From positions 2,976,001 through 3,040,000 of the forward strand of contig NZ_CP028083.1 of the NCBI RefSeq assembly GCF_005491425.1: a stretch of 64,000 bases of DNA. Reading direction: 5' to 3'. Made by a program: the position numbers and the translations under genes. Below the pieces are notes generated by a model, which had not been told where the DNA came from, did no database searches, and worked only from the letters and a program-made list of their open reading frames with translations. Numbering within the stretch: position 1 is the first letter of the stretch; the number at the start of each line of letters is the position of its first letter. Below, piece after piece: positions 35,918-44,273 of this stretch. Source of the stretch: Lysinibacillus sp. SGAir0095 (GTDB lineage: Bacteria; Bacillota; Bacilli; Bacillales_A; Planococcaceae).

Positions 35918-36067
35918 TCATTTACTTAAACGTATTTTTTCACTTTTTTCGATTTGTACAACATTGTCATCATGAACCACAAGGGTAATGGAACCATAAC
36001 TCATTGTTGTCAGCATTTTCTCTATATTTTTTAAAACTAATTGGACATTTTCATGTTTCTTACTCAT
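35918..36067 (-). CDS. yezD: YezD/DUF2292 small protein (OscA-like)
   Basis: 49 residues, too short for most ORF calls. The sequence MSKKHENVQLVLKNIEKM leads to YGSITLVVHDDNVVQIEKSEK, the conserved core of DUF2292/YezD. In pseudomonads the family member OscA is encoded with sbp and needed for organosulfur use. Here it follows ssuE and ends at the operon terminator. GGGAAG lies about 8 nt before the ATG at 36067. Function is unproven; its size and charge allow an RNA- or protein-binding regulatory role. Confidence 0.75.
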   Translation of the reverse strand: MSKKHENVQLVLKNIEKMLTTMSYGSITLVVHDDNVVQIEKSEKIRLSK

Positions 36068-36159
36068 TCACATCTTCCCTTCCCTGAAGTATATAACTTT
36101 ATTGGCTCTTAATTACAGTATCCCTATTAAATTACTATGTTATTAAAAAATATAATGGG

Positions 36160-36699
36160 CTAATTAATCTGTTTTATTTTATAAGATTCAATTTTTTGTA
36201 ATTCATTGTTTAAACGGTTTAGGACCACATCTTGAATCTTATACTCCCCGCTTCCTAATCTTTCTACCTGTTGATCGAGGACAAAGACAGTATTTAGTAT
36301 TTCTGTAGCACCTAATACAGACAAAACGGGCTTCAGTGAATACTCAACTGCTAACAAATGTCCGATTGAACCTCCTATGGCTATTGGTACAATTGTTTTA
36401 TTTTCTAGACCTTTTTGAGGGATTAAGTCTAAGTAGGTTTTCAGTATTCCGGTATAAGATGCTTTAAAGATAGGTGTAAGAATAAATACAATTTCTGCAT
36501 CTGTCACTTTCTTATTTGCTATTGCAATTTCTTCACTTGAAAAATTAGCAGTTATTAAATCGTCTGCAGGCAATTCATGTATATAAATCGATTCTGCTGA
36601 AATTCCTGCTACTTCTAGATAGTTTTCAATATATTCATGAATACCTGTTAATCGTGATGCTCTCTTATTATTTCCATTTATTAATACTGCTTGAACCAT
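36160..36699 (-). CDS. ssuE: NADPH-dependent FMN reductase, SsuE type
   Basis: 179 residues, flavodoxin-like fold. TPIFKASYTGILKTYLDLIPQ and IGGSIGHLLAVEYSLKPVLS are diagnostic for SsuE. It supplies FMNH2 to a sulfonate-type monooxygenase. Its leader (36735-36791) carries a copy of the sulfur-leader hairpin with a terminator. The ATG at 36699 is preferred to the TTG at 36705 because AAGGAG is 9 nt upstream. Confidence 0.92.
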   Translation of the reverse strand: MVQAVLINGNNKRASRLTGIHEYIENYLEVAGISAESIYIHELPADDLITANFSSEEIAIANKKVTDAEIVFILTPIFKASYTGILKTYLDLIPQKGLENKTIVPIAIGGSIGHLLAVEYSLKPVLSVLGATEILNTVFVLDQQVERLGSGEYKIQDVVLNRLNNELQKIESYKIKQIN

Positions 36700-36734
36700 T
36701 TGCAATCACTCCTTCAAATGAAATATTGAACTAA

Positions 36735-36791
36735 AAAACAAAAGACTACATCCTCTTTTTGGAAGATGTAGCCTTTAGTGGTCTAATCAGC
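36735..36791 (-). promoter_or_regulatory. Sulfur-leader element A (antiterminator hairpin plus terminator) before ssuE
   Basis: The core hairpin at 36791-36771 reads GCU-GA-UUAG-(4 nt)-CUAA-A-GGC. Its last GGC is also the first part of the terminator stem GGCTACATC / GATGTAGTC, followed by TTTTGTTTTTT. It is one of six copies near sulfur genes in this window. A possible -10 (CATATT) lies just upstream, so the core would be at the RNA 5' end. Confidence 0.8.
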
Positions 36792-36950
36792 TAATGAATA
36801 TGCAGTTTTTTGATTTAGTTTATATTTAATACCTAAAAAATCAATAATTAAAACCGATAATTCTTATAAGAATAGTTTACTATTTAATAATAGGAAGTCA
36901 ATATTTTTTTGTAATAATTGGAAGCTTCGAATAACAAACTAACACCAATC

Positions 36951-37973
36951 CTATTTCGCATATGGATTAAATTCATTAGTATATAAATCTTTTGCAGAAA
37001 TCTTTCCTGCTTCAAGCTCTCCATTTTTTATAAGCCAATCAATCCATATACTATATTCTGATTCTTTTATAAGGCCGCCTTTTTCAGCAATACCTGAACT
37101 TTTCCAAAACCTCATATAGTCTGTTGTTTGGTTGCCCTCTCGCTTACTAATAATTTTCTCAAAACGTGCAATTACATCCTTTGCTGGTTTCATTTGTGCC
37201 CAGTCAATTGCCTTGGCAACCCCTTCAGTAAATGTCTTAACAGTCGTTGGGTTTTCTTTAATATATTTTACTGTGAAGAAATAATCTCCTGCTGTAAATT
37301 CTCCTCCAAATACATCTATATCTCTAAATAGTTCTGTAATCTCTCCACGTTCCAATGCCAAGTCCCTTCCTATACCGCTCAGCTGTACCGCATCAAGTTG
37401 ATTATTCCTTAATGATTGCTCCGCATTCGAACTAGGAATTGTAACCAGCTGAACTTCGGCAATTTCTTCCTCAGTCAAATTATTTTGACGTAGAAAATCC
37501 TTGATAACAAACTCTGCGTGTGCTCCTAATGTATTGACTCCAATCTTTTTACCAATTAAGTCTTTCGCGGATTGTATGCCGGAATCTTCTAATACATAAA
37601 CACCCATATAAGTATATTCATCACTACCATATGATCCAACGACAGACTTTAGCTTTGCCCCTTTCGAAACAGCCTTTACAATGGCTCCATTAAATGCTGA
37701 ACCAAAATCTATTTCACCAGTTCCTGTTAATTGAATACTCTCTGGCCCCCCAGAACCGGTACCAATATCCTCTAAAGTAAGATCACCTAGATATCCTAAA
37801 TCAGCAGCTAATTCAGGGTAACTTACAGTACTTGGAGTACCTTGATATTGCAATACTTTATCTTCTCCTTTTTGTGCAGAAGCTCCACCAGCCTTAGAAG
37901 AACAACCAACTAGAAGGCCACCAATTAGCATTGAAACTAAGATAAATAATGCCCTTTTTGTATTCTTTTCCAT
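36951..37973 (-). CDS. ssuA: Sulfonate ABC transporter substrate-binding lipoprotein, SsuA type
   Basis: 340 residues. The lipoprotein signal peptide ends in a lipobox (GLLVGC, Cys about 24). The mature part is an NMT1/SsuA-type binding protein (YQGTPSTVSYPELAADLGYL, GTGEIDFGSAFNGAIVKA). It binds an organosulfur ligand outside the cell for SsuBC; the exact ligand is not evident. It is 17 nt downstream of the monooxygenase gene. Confidence 0.88.
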   Translation of the reverse strand: MEKNTKRALFILVSMLIGGLLVGCSSKAGGASAQKGEDKVLQYQGTPSTVSYPELAADLGYLGDLTLEDIGTGSGGPESIQLTGTGEIDFGSAFNGAIVKAVSKGAKLKSVVGSYGSDEYTYMGVYVLEDSGIQSAKDLIGKKIGVNTLGAHAEFVIKDFLRQNNLTEEEIAEVQLVTIPSSNAEQSLRNNQLDAVQLSGIGRDLALERGEITELFRDIDVFGGEFTAGDYFFTVKYIKENPTTVKTFTEGVAKAIDWAQMKPAKDVIARFEKIISKREGNQTTDYMRFWKSSGIAEKGGLIKESEYSIWIDWLIKNGELEAGKISAKDLYTNEFNPYAK

Positions 37974-37990
37974 AGTTACTCTCCTCTTAT

Positions 37991-39331
37991 TTATGCATTT
38001 TGAGATTGTTTTTTACTTGGATTTATTGGTACAGCTAGCCCTAGATTCTCACGCAAGGTAGTACCTTCATATTCTGTACGGAATAAACCTCGTTGTTGTA
38101 GTTCCGGGATAACTAAATTAACGATATCATTTAGTCCTTCTGGGAAAGTTGGTGGCATAATATTAAAACCATCTGCACCATCATTTAAAAACCATTCTTC
38201 AAGTTGATCTGCTATTTGTTTAGGCGTCCCAACAATTTCTCGATGCCCACGTGCGCCAGCAATATGTTCATATAGTTCGCGCAAAGTCTTTAAATTTTCA
38301 CGTTCGGCAATAGCTCTAACTATATTTGCTCGAATTTGAGGATTCGTTTTATCTTCAATTTCTGTATTTTCTTGAGGGATTGGATCATTCGGGTTAGAAC
38401 CTCTAACATCAATTCCTAAAAATGCGGACAAATAAGCCAATCCCGTTTCAGGTAATATAAAGCTATTTAATTGTTTGCGTTTTAAGATGGCTTCTTCTTC
38501 TGTTTTAGCCACCGTGATGAATACACCAGGCATAATTTTTAAATCCTCTTCCTGCCGACCGTATTTAGCAAGACGTCCTTTTACATCTCGATAGAATTTT
38601 TGTGCATCCTCTAATGTTTGCCATGCTGTAAAAATAACTTCAGCAGATTTAGCAGCTAATTCTTTTCCGGCTTCAGAAGAACCCGCCTGCACAATGACTG
38701 GATGTCCTTGCGGTGTTGATGGGGTATCCAATGTACCTTGTAATTTAAACCATTTGCCTTCATGATTCACTGGGCTAACCTTTTCAATGTTTAAGAATTG
38801 ACCTTTTTCCTTGTCGACAACCAATGCCTCCCCATCAATCGAGAACCATAATTTTTTCACCACATCCAGAAATTCATCTGCACGTTCATATCTGTCAGCA
38901 TGGGCTAAATGCTTCTCCTTTCCGAATAATAGGGATTCAAAATTATTGTTAGAAGTAACAACATTCCAGGCTGCCCTACCACCTGACAAATGATCAATTG
39001 CAGCAAATCTGCGGGCTACATGGAATGGTTCATTATAAGTTGTTGTTAATGTAGCCGTTAATCCTATTTTGTTGGTTACCGCTGCAAGTGCAGAAATAAT
39101 AATCAAAGGATCCAGTTTAATACCAGATGGCGCATTTTCTGCAATAGGAGTGCCAAATACATCTGCGAAGAAAATCGTATCAAACTTCCCACGCTCTGCA
39201 ATCCTGGCTAATTCAACCAAATAGTCTAATTCCAAAATACGTTCTGACTCTGTCCCTTCATAACGCCAACTCGCAACGTGCTGACCAGGTAAATTAATAA
39301 ACGCTCCTAGTTTCATTTGTTTTTTTACCAC
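37991..39331 (-). CDS. NtaA/DszA-family FMN-dependent monooxygenase (luciferase-like)
   Basis: 446 residues, bacterial luciferase fold of the NtaA/SnaA/DszA (YtnJ/MoxC) group, not SsuD. Landmarks are GTESERILELDYLVELARIAERGKFD (in part), FFADVFG, SGGRAAWNVVTSNN and RYERADEFLDVVKKLW. It uses FMNH2 and O2 to break C-S or C-N bonds of an organosulfur substrate, with SsuE as the likely reductase. The GTG at 39331 is preceded by GAGGGA 6-7 nt away. Confidence 0.88.
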   Translation of the reverse strand: MVKKQMKLGAFINLPGQHVASWRYEGTESERILELDYLVELARIAERGKFDTIFFADVFGTPIAENAPSGIKLDPLIIISALAAVTNKIGLTATLTTTYNEPFHVARRFAAIDHLSGGRAAWNVVTSNNNFESLLFGKEKHLAHADRYERADEFLDVVKKLWFSIDGEALVVDKEKGQFLNIEKVSPVNHEGKWFKLQGTLDTPSTPQGHPVIVQAGSSEAGKELAAKSAEVIFTAWQTLEDAQKFYRDVKGRLAKYGRQEEDLKIMPGVFITVAKTEEEAILKRKQLNSFILPETGLAYLSAFLGIDVRGSNPNDPIPQENTEIEDKTNPQIRANIVRAIAERENLKTLRELYEHIAGARGHREIVGTPKQIADQLEEWFLNDGADGFNIMPPTFPEGLNDIVNLVIPELQQRGLFRTEYEGTTLRENLGLAVPINPSKKQSQNA

Positions 39332-39391
39332 AAATATCCCTCTTTTCTTATATATTTAGTAAGAATTATTCCATAGATAAATTAGCTCTAA

Positions 39392-40222
39392 TTATTCATT
39401 AGGATTCGGCTTCCATCTTGAAAATCTCTTCTCTAATTTACCTAACCCAAAATTTACGAATAATCCTAATACTGAGATTGATAGTATGCCTGCGTACATT
39501 TCAGGAATCAAGAAATTATATTGAGCATACGTAATGAAATAACCTAATCCTTCTTTCGCACCAATCATTTCAGCTGCAATCAAAACTAGAATACATCCCG
39601 TTCCTGCCATTCGAATTCCGGTAAACATTGTTGGTACCGAAGCCGGTAAAATTACCTTTGTAAATAATTTAATCGATGATACATTCATCGAACTAGCAGA
39701 CTTGATAAGTAATGGATCAACATTCTTTACAGCAGCAATCGTATTCAATAGAATCGGGAAAGTACAGGCATAAAAAACAATTGAAACTTTAGATATTTCG
39801 CCGATTCCAAGTAATAACATGAAAACCGGGAGTAATGCTAATGTCGCAGTATTACGAAAAACTTCAAACGCCGGGTTTAATAAATCTCTTGCCAGTGGAT
39901 ACCACCCTATTAGTAAGCCAAGCGGAATCGCGATTACTAAAGCTAGTATAAATCCGATAGTTGAACGTTTAATACTTGCAGAAAAATGATTCCATAATTC
40001 TCCAGAAGCAATCATCTCCCACCAAGCTCCGAACACCTCCGTAAGAGCCGGGAAAAATGCTCGATCAACTATCCCGATCCGAGGAGCAATCTCCCAAATC
40101 AGAGCTAAGACAATCAACACAATTGACTTCTTAATGAGTTTTTGTACTACGTAAAAACTCGTAATCTCTGATCTTTGTTTCGATTTTTTTGACTTTACTA
40201 AATGTTTCCCTATTGAAACCAT
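39392..40222 (-). CDS. ssuC: Sulfonate ABC transporter permease, SsuC type
   Basis: 276 residues with about six membrane segments and the EAA-like loop around LPASVPTMFTGIRMAGTGCILVLIAAEM (about residue 190). WWEMIASGELWNHF before the core is typical of SsuC/TauC. The ATG at 40222 has GGAGG 7 nt upstream and starts 16 nt after the ssuB stop; the longer frame would overlap ssuB without a start signal. Confidence 0.9.
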   Translation of the reverse strand: MVSIGKHLVKSKKSKQRSEITSFYVVQKLIKKSIVLIVLALIWEIAPRIGIVDRAFFPALTEVFGAWWEMIASGELWNHFSASIKRSTIGFILALVIAIPLGLLIGWYPLARDLLNPAFEVFRNTATLALLPVFMLLLGIGEISKVSIVFYACTFPILLNTIAAVKNVDPLLIKSASSMNVSSIKLFTKVILPASVPTMFTGIRMAGTGCILVLIAAEMIGAKEGLGYFITYAQYNFLIPEMYAGILSISVLGLFVNFGLGKLEKRFSRWKPNPNE

Positions 40223-40238
40223 CTCTTGCCCTCCGTGT

Positions 40239-41048
40239 TCAAATATTTGCACCGATAAATTCAGGTTCATGTAGTAAGCTCCATATTTCATGACGTGCTT
40301 TTACAAATTCGGATGTAGAATGTAGATCTGAATCTTCTAATCTATTTTTTAATGGAATCTCTACAATTTTTTTTACTGTTCCAGGATTAGGTGACAATAC
40401 TACTACTCGTTGACCAAGATATACGGCTTCATCAATCCCGTGCGTGATAAAGATAATCGTCTTTCCTGTTTTTTCCCATATACGAAGCAATTCACTTTGT
40501 AAGGTTTCTCGAGTTTGTGCATCCAAAGCAGCAAAGGGTTCATCCATTAGCAATACATCTGGATTAAAAGCAAGACTTCTTGCAATGGCAACTCGTTGCT
40601 TCATCCCGCCGGATAACTCGTGGGGATAACGATCCGCAAACTTCTTTAATCCTACTAAATCTAAATAATAATCTGCTAGCTCCTTACGCTCGTTTTTGAC
40701 CACCCCTTTTGCTTCTAATCCAAATTCAATATTGCCTCGAGCTGTCTTCCAGGGGAACAAGGCATATTGTTGAAAAACTGTTCCTCTATCCAAACCTGGG
40801 CCTGTAATTTCTTTGCCATCAATTAAGATTCGACCACGGGTAGGTGCCGTTAATCCACCAAGTAAGTCAAGTAAAGTAGATTTCCCACATCCACTGGGAC
40901 CTACAAGGGTAATAAACTCTCCTTCGTTAACAACAAAATCTATTTCCTCTACTGCTGTAAATTCTTTTTTACCACGTTTACTTTTTTCATCACGGATAGT
41001 AAATATTTTTGAAACACGTTCAAAACGAATTTTTTCAATTGCTGGCAT
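40239..41048 (-). CDS. ssuB: Sulfonate ABC transporter ATPase, SsuB type
   Basis: 269 residues. Walker A GPSGCGKST, signature LSGGMKQRVAIARSL, Walker B VLLMDEPFAALD and the switch histidine in IFITHGIDEA. It is the first gene of ssuB-ssuC-monooxygenase-ssuA. The ATG at 41048 has AAGGAG 9 nt upstream; the ATG at 41069 lacks proper spacing. Two tandem sulfur-leader elements lie in its 5' region. Confidence 0.92.
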   Translation of the reverse strand: MPAIEKIRFERVSKIFTIRDEKSKRGKKEFTAVEEIDFVVNEGEFITLVGPSGCGKSTLLDLLGGLTAPTRGRILIDGKEITGPGLDRGTVFQQYALFPWKTARGNIEFGLEAKGVVKNERKELADYYLDLVGLKKFADRYPHELSGGMKQRVAIARSLAFNPDVLLMDEPFAALDAQTRETLQSELLRIWEKTGKTIIFITHGIDEAVYLGQRVVVLSPNPGTVKKIVEIPLKNRLEDSDLHSTSEFVKARHEIWSLLHEPEFIGANI

Positions 41049-41163
41049 AACCCTCACTCCTTCACTCATTATCCTTTATCAGACTTTTCTTACTAGTTTA
41101 ATGGGGTTAAAACATCTAAAAGATTAAATAAATTTATTTCCTCCCTTCATGTAGTGTAGTTAT

Positions 41164-41224
41164 TAAAAAAACTCACACTGCAACGTTTTAGTTACGATGT
41201 GAGCTTCTGGTATGTCCAGTCAGC
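41164..41224 (-). promoter_or_regulatory. Sulfur-leader element B1 (second of a tandem pair) before ssuB
   Basis: The core at 41224-41203 reads GCU-GA-CUGG-(5 nt)-CCAG-A-AGC. The overlapping terminator pairs AAGCTCACA with TGTGAGTTT, then T-rich sequence down to 41164. About 115 nt separate this gate from the ssuB start. Confidence 0.82.
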
Positions 41225-41273
41225 AAAAGAAAATTTTCTTGCCAATCATTGTAGTTTTCTTATTCATGTTGAT

Positions 41274-41333
41274 AAAAAAAACCGCAGTTTTAATCATTCG
41301 ATTAAAAGAGCGGCTTTTAGTTGACTAATCAGC
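41274..41333 (-). promoter_or_regulatory. Sulfur-leader element B2 (first of a tandem pair) before ssuB
   Basis: The core at 41333-41313 reads GCU-GA-UUAG-(4 nt)-CUAA-A-AGC. The terminator pairs AAGCCGC with GCGGTTT plus an upper TTTTAATC / GATTAAAA stem, followed by eight T. It is the first gate met by polymerase in the ssu leader. Confidence 0.82.
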
Positions 41334-41371
41334 ACGTATTCACTTAAATACCTATTAAGTTTATAAGATTA

Positions 41372-41399
41372 ATTATATATACCCAATATCAATTGTCAA
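41372..41399 (-). promoter_or_regulatory. Candidate sigma-A promoter of the ssu operon
   Basis: TTGACA at 41399-41394, a 16-nt spacer, then TATAAT at 41377-41372. Both boxes match consensus. The predicted RNA 5' end is about 30 nt before the first leader hairpin. Confidence 0.6.
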
Positions 41400-41431
41400 T
41401 AATTAATATTAATTCTTTTTTTTCCATTTAT

Positions 41432-41707
41432 CTAATGGATTTGTATCCTTTCCATTGTTTGATTCCAATAATCTTCTAGTTTTTTTGATAATCCACCAGG
41501 TCCAAATTTTACGTCTGTCTCTTAAGAATTAGAAAACGACATAAACTGGATTATCATCATTCTTCAATCTAATATATTAATAATCCCATTATCGTAAAAC
41601 CAACTATCAATTGTATTGAAAATTCCTTTATTAATAGAAAATTGCTGTTGGCAATATCGAGAAAATTCTAAATCTGGTAAGTTCAATAGTTGCATAAATC
41701 GATTCAC
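41432..41707 (-). pseudogene. Decayed RibR-like C-terminal domain
   Basis: A 47-codon frame (41707-41564, GTG start with GGGAGG 7-8 nt upstream) encodes LLNLPDLEFSRYCQQQ and GIFNTIDSWFYDNGI. From memory this aligns with the C-terminal domain of B. subtilis RibR (LNLPDLCF..., YNVIDNWFFEYGI). Similarity then continues in other frames: LKNDDNP (about 41567-41547) and KFGPGGLSKKL (41512 to the stop at 41432). A deletion and frameshifts therefore broke the domain. It begins 24 nt after the flavokinase stop. Confidence 0.6.
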
Positions 41708-41731
41708 AACGGTACCTCCCTACAGCCCCTT

Positions 41732-42124
41732 TTATTTAATAAGATTTTTTCGAGTAAAAAGTTCATCTGCTTGTAATTGAGAAATCAAATCCTGCAAATT
41801 TTTAAACTTTTTCTCATTACGAATCTCCAGGCAAATTTCGATGGTTAAATATTCATCATAAATGTATTCAGCAAAATCTAATATATGAACTTCATAAGTT
41901 TTATGTTGCCCATCCTTAAAAGTTGGACGGTACCCGACATTTAATATTCCTAAATACTTTTTTGTATTATGATAGACGTATACACCATATACACCATTTT
42001 CTATTGTAAAACCTGCTACTAAATTCAAATTTGCTGTTGGAAAACCTATTGTTCTTCCTAATTGTTTTCCTCTTTCAACCATACCCACAACCAAATTAAA
42101 TCTATTTTGATTTAATGCGTTCAT
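41732..42124 (-). CDS. Stand-alone riboflavin kinase domain (RibR-like)
   Basis: 130 residues, only the flavokinase domain of RibF/RibR. GRTIGFPTANL (about 20-30) holds the PTAN nucleotide-binding motif, followed by GVYGVYV, GILNVGYRPTF and YEVHILDF. There is no FAD synthetase domain. It phosphorylates riboflavin to FMN. It follows cysA in a sulfur operon, which fits FMN demand by the monooxygenase and parallels ribR in the B. subtilis ytmI operon. The ATG at 42124 has GGAGG 5-6 nt upstream; the longer frame overlaps the leader. Confidence 0.85.
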   Translation of the reverse strand: MNALNQNRFNLVVGMVERGKQLGRTIGFPTANLNLVAGFTIENGVYGVYVYHNTKKYLGILNVGYRPTFKDGQHKTYEVHILDFAEYIYDEYLTIEICLEIRNEKKFKNLQDLISQLQADELFTRKNLIK

Positions 42125-42189
42125 GCTAACCTCCATAATTAAATACATAGGTTTTGAGATACTAAGAAAAAACCGCATTTTCTTTCAAA

Positions 42190-42255
42190 AATTTAAAAGC
42201 TCATAAAACTCCAAATTGAAAGGAGCTTTATGAGCTTCTGGTCTGACCAGTCAGC
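42190..42255 (-). promoter_or_regulatory. Sulfur-leader element C before the flavokinase gene
   Basis: The core at 42255-42234 reads GCU-GA-CUGG-(5 nt)-CCAG-A-AGC. Its AAGC is the base of a long terminator stem (AAGCTCATAAAGCTCC / GGAGTTTTATGAGCTT) followed by TTAAATTTTT. It lies between cysA and the flavokinase, so it gates only the last gene or has its own promoter. Confidence 0.85.
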
Positions 42256-42300
42256 AACTCGGTACATAAAAAAATTTCATAGTAATAATCTACCTACTTT

Positions 42301-43371
42301 TTATATCGAAAAATCCTCTGGAATAAACACTCTCAGCTGTTTTGGACGGATATAGACAGTGTCTCCATTTTTTATCTCCAATTCTTTATAATGTTCTTTG
42401 GGTATTTCGGCTTCTAAATATTCATCAACGTCTTCACGCTTTAATTCAATTTGTACAACCGGTCCTACCATATGCGTATGCACAATTTTCGCCGCAACGG
42501 TTTCATTATTTAACTGTTCTTTTTCAATTTGAATATCATGTGGACGAACATATCCTACAGCATCATCATGTGAATCTAAATAAGTTGGAACATCAATTTC
42601 AAATTGACCTTGAGTAAGCTTCCCTTTATGCAAACGTCCTCTAAATAAATTTACATTCCCTAAGAAATCATAGACAAAAGGACTATTCGGATGCTCATAT
42701 ACTTCCTCTGGTGTACCAACTTGTTCAATTTTCCCGTTATTCATAACGATAATTCGATTGGCAACATCAAGTGCCTCTTCCTGATCGTGTGTCACGAAAA
42801 TACTTGTTACATGGAATTCATTGTGTAATTTACGCAGCCAGCGACGAAGCTCTTTTCGAACCTTTGCATCCAGGGCACCAAAGGGTTCATCCAATAACAA
42901 AACTTTTGGTTCTACTGCTAATGCTCGAGCAAGGGCAACACGCTGACGTTGACCACCAGATAGTTGAGAAGGATATCGATCTGCAAAATTATCTAGCTTC
43001 ACCAGCGCCAAAAGATCCGTCACTTTCTTTTTAATCTCATCTTTAGTTGGTCGAGTTTTGCGCGGACGTACTTTTAGTCCATATGCCACATTATCAAACA
43101 CCGTCATATGTCTAAACAAAGCATAATGCTGGAATACAAACCCCACTTTTCTTTCCTTCGGGCTTACATTGGTAATATTCTGTCCGTCGAACAAAATTGC
43201 CCCTTCATCTAGTCCTTCCAACCCTGCCAGTATTCGTAATAGGGTTGTTTTGCCCGAACCCGATGGACCTAAAAGTGCAATTAGTTCCCCCGATTCGATA
43301 TCAATTGAAATATCCTGTAACGCCTGAAACGAACCGAAATCCTTTGAAACATTTTGAATTTGAATACTCAT
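42301..43371 (-). CDS. cysA: Sulfate/thiosulfate ABC transporter ATPase CysA
   Basis: 356 residues. Walker [10 protein letters not shown], signature [15 protein letters not shown], Walker [13 protein letters not shown] and H-loop FVTHDQEEA, then a C-terminal TOBE-like domain ([11 protein letters not shown]). CysA energises sulfate uptake with CysT, CysW and Sbp. Fourth gene of sbp-cysT-cysW-cysA. GGAGG lies 7 nt before the ATG. Confidence 0.94.
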   Translation of the reverse strand: MSIQIQNVSKDFGSFQALQDISIDIESGELIALLGPSGSGKTTLLRILAGLEGLDEGAILFDGQNITNVSPKERKVGFVFQHYALFRHMTVFDNVAYGLKVRPRKTRPTKDEIKKKVTDLLALVKLDNFADRYPSQLSGGQRQRVALARALAVEPKVLLLDEPFGALDAKVRKELRRWLRKLHNEFHVTSIFVTHDQEEALDVANRIIVMNNGKIEQVGTPEEVYEHPNSPFVYDFLGNVNLFRGRLHKGKLTQGQFEIDVPTYLDSHDDAVGYVRPHDIQIEKEQLNNETVAAKIVHTHMVGPVVQIELKREDVDEYLEAEIPKEHYKELEIKNGDTVYIRPKQLRVFIPEDFSI

Positions 43372-43383
43372 CTTTAAACCTCC

Positions 43384-44262
43384 CTATACGTCTTTTGCTT
43401 TCCACTCAATAAAATTTTTAATAATGATTGTAATAATTGCTAAAATGGACATGAGTGAAGCAACCGCAAATGCTGCAGTAAATTGATATTCGTTATATAA
43501 AATTTCGATATGCAATGGCATCGTATTTGTCATTCCACGAATATGGCCAGATACAACCGATACAGCGCCAAATTCTCCAATTGTCCGAGCATTACATAAA
43601 ATCAAACCGTACAATAAACCCCATTTAATATTTGGCAGTGTCACTAAGAAAAACGTCTTCCATCCACTTGCCCCCAAGGAAATCGAAGCTTCTTCCTCCG
43701 TGATTCCCTGCATTTGCATCAATGGAATAAGCTCCCTTGCTACAAAAGGGAATGTAACGAAAATCGTTGCGATGACTATGCCTGGCAATGCAAAAACGAT
43801 TTTTATATCATTTTGAAATAACCAATCACCTAAAAGACCTTGAGCACCGAATAATAAGATAAAAACTACCCCTGCTATGACCGGCGAAACTGCAAACGGT
43901 AAATCGATCAAAGTAATAAGTATGTTTTTACCCTTAAAAGAAAATTTCGTAATTGCCCATGCGGCAATGACTCCAAAAATCGCATTTAGAGGAACAACGA
44001 TTAATACTACTGTCAAGGTTAGTTTAATAGCTGCTAGTGCATCTGGATCTGTAATGGAGGCTACATAAGTCGCCCAACCTTTTTCTAGGGCTGTGACAAA
44101 AATTGACACTAAGGGTAATATTAAAAAAAGTGCTAGAAAAACAAGTGAAATCGTGATTAACGACCATTTTACAAATGCTGATTCCTGTAGAGCGTAGGAC
44201 TTCGTGGCTCCATGGCTGACTGTTAACTTAGTCTTTTGTTCAACTTCTAAATTTTTTGTCAT
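43384..44262 (-). CDS. cysW: Sulfate ABC transporter permease CysW
   Basis: 292 residues with six membrane segments and a long cytoplasmic N-terminus of about 30 residues. LIDLPFAVSPVIAGVVFILLFG and ISLGASGWKTFFLVTLPNIKWGLLYG (EAA loop, about residue 195) identify CysW. NARTIGEFGAVSVVSGHIRG is family specific. 11 nt after cysT. Confidence 0.93.
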   Translation of the reverse strand: MTKNLEVEQKTKLTVSHGATKSYALQESAFVKWSLITISLVFLALFLILPLVSIFVTALEKGWATYVASITDPDALAAIKLTLTVVLIVVPLNAIFGVIAAWAITKFSFKGKNILITLIDLPFAVSPVIAGVVFILLFGAQGLLGDWLFQNDIKIVFALPGIVIATIFVTFPFVARELIPLMQMQGITEEEASISLGASGWKTFFLVTLPNIKWGLLYGLILCNARTIGEFGAVSVVSGHIRGMTNTMPLHIEILYNEYQFTAAFAVASLMSILAIITIIIKNFIEWKAKDV

Positions 44263-44273
44263 GGCAATCCTCC

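Noticed and set aside
41110-41145. Extra small gene behind the GGGAGG site in the ssu leader
   Set aside because: No ATG, GTG or TTG at a usable distance; the frame closes within a few codons.
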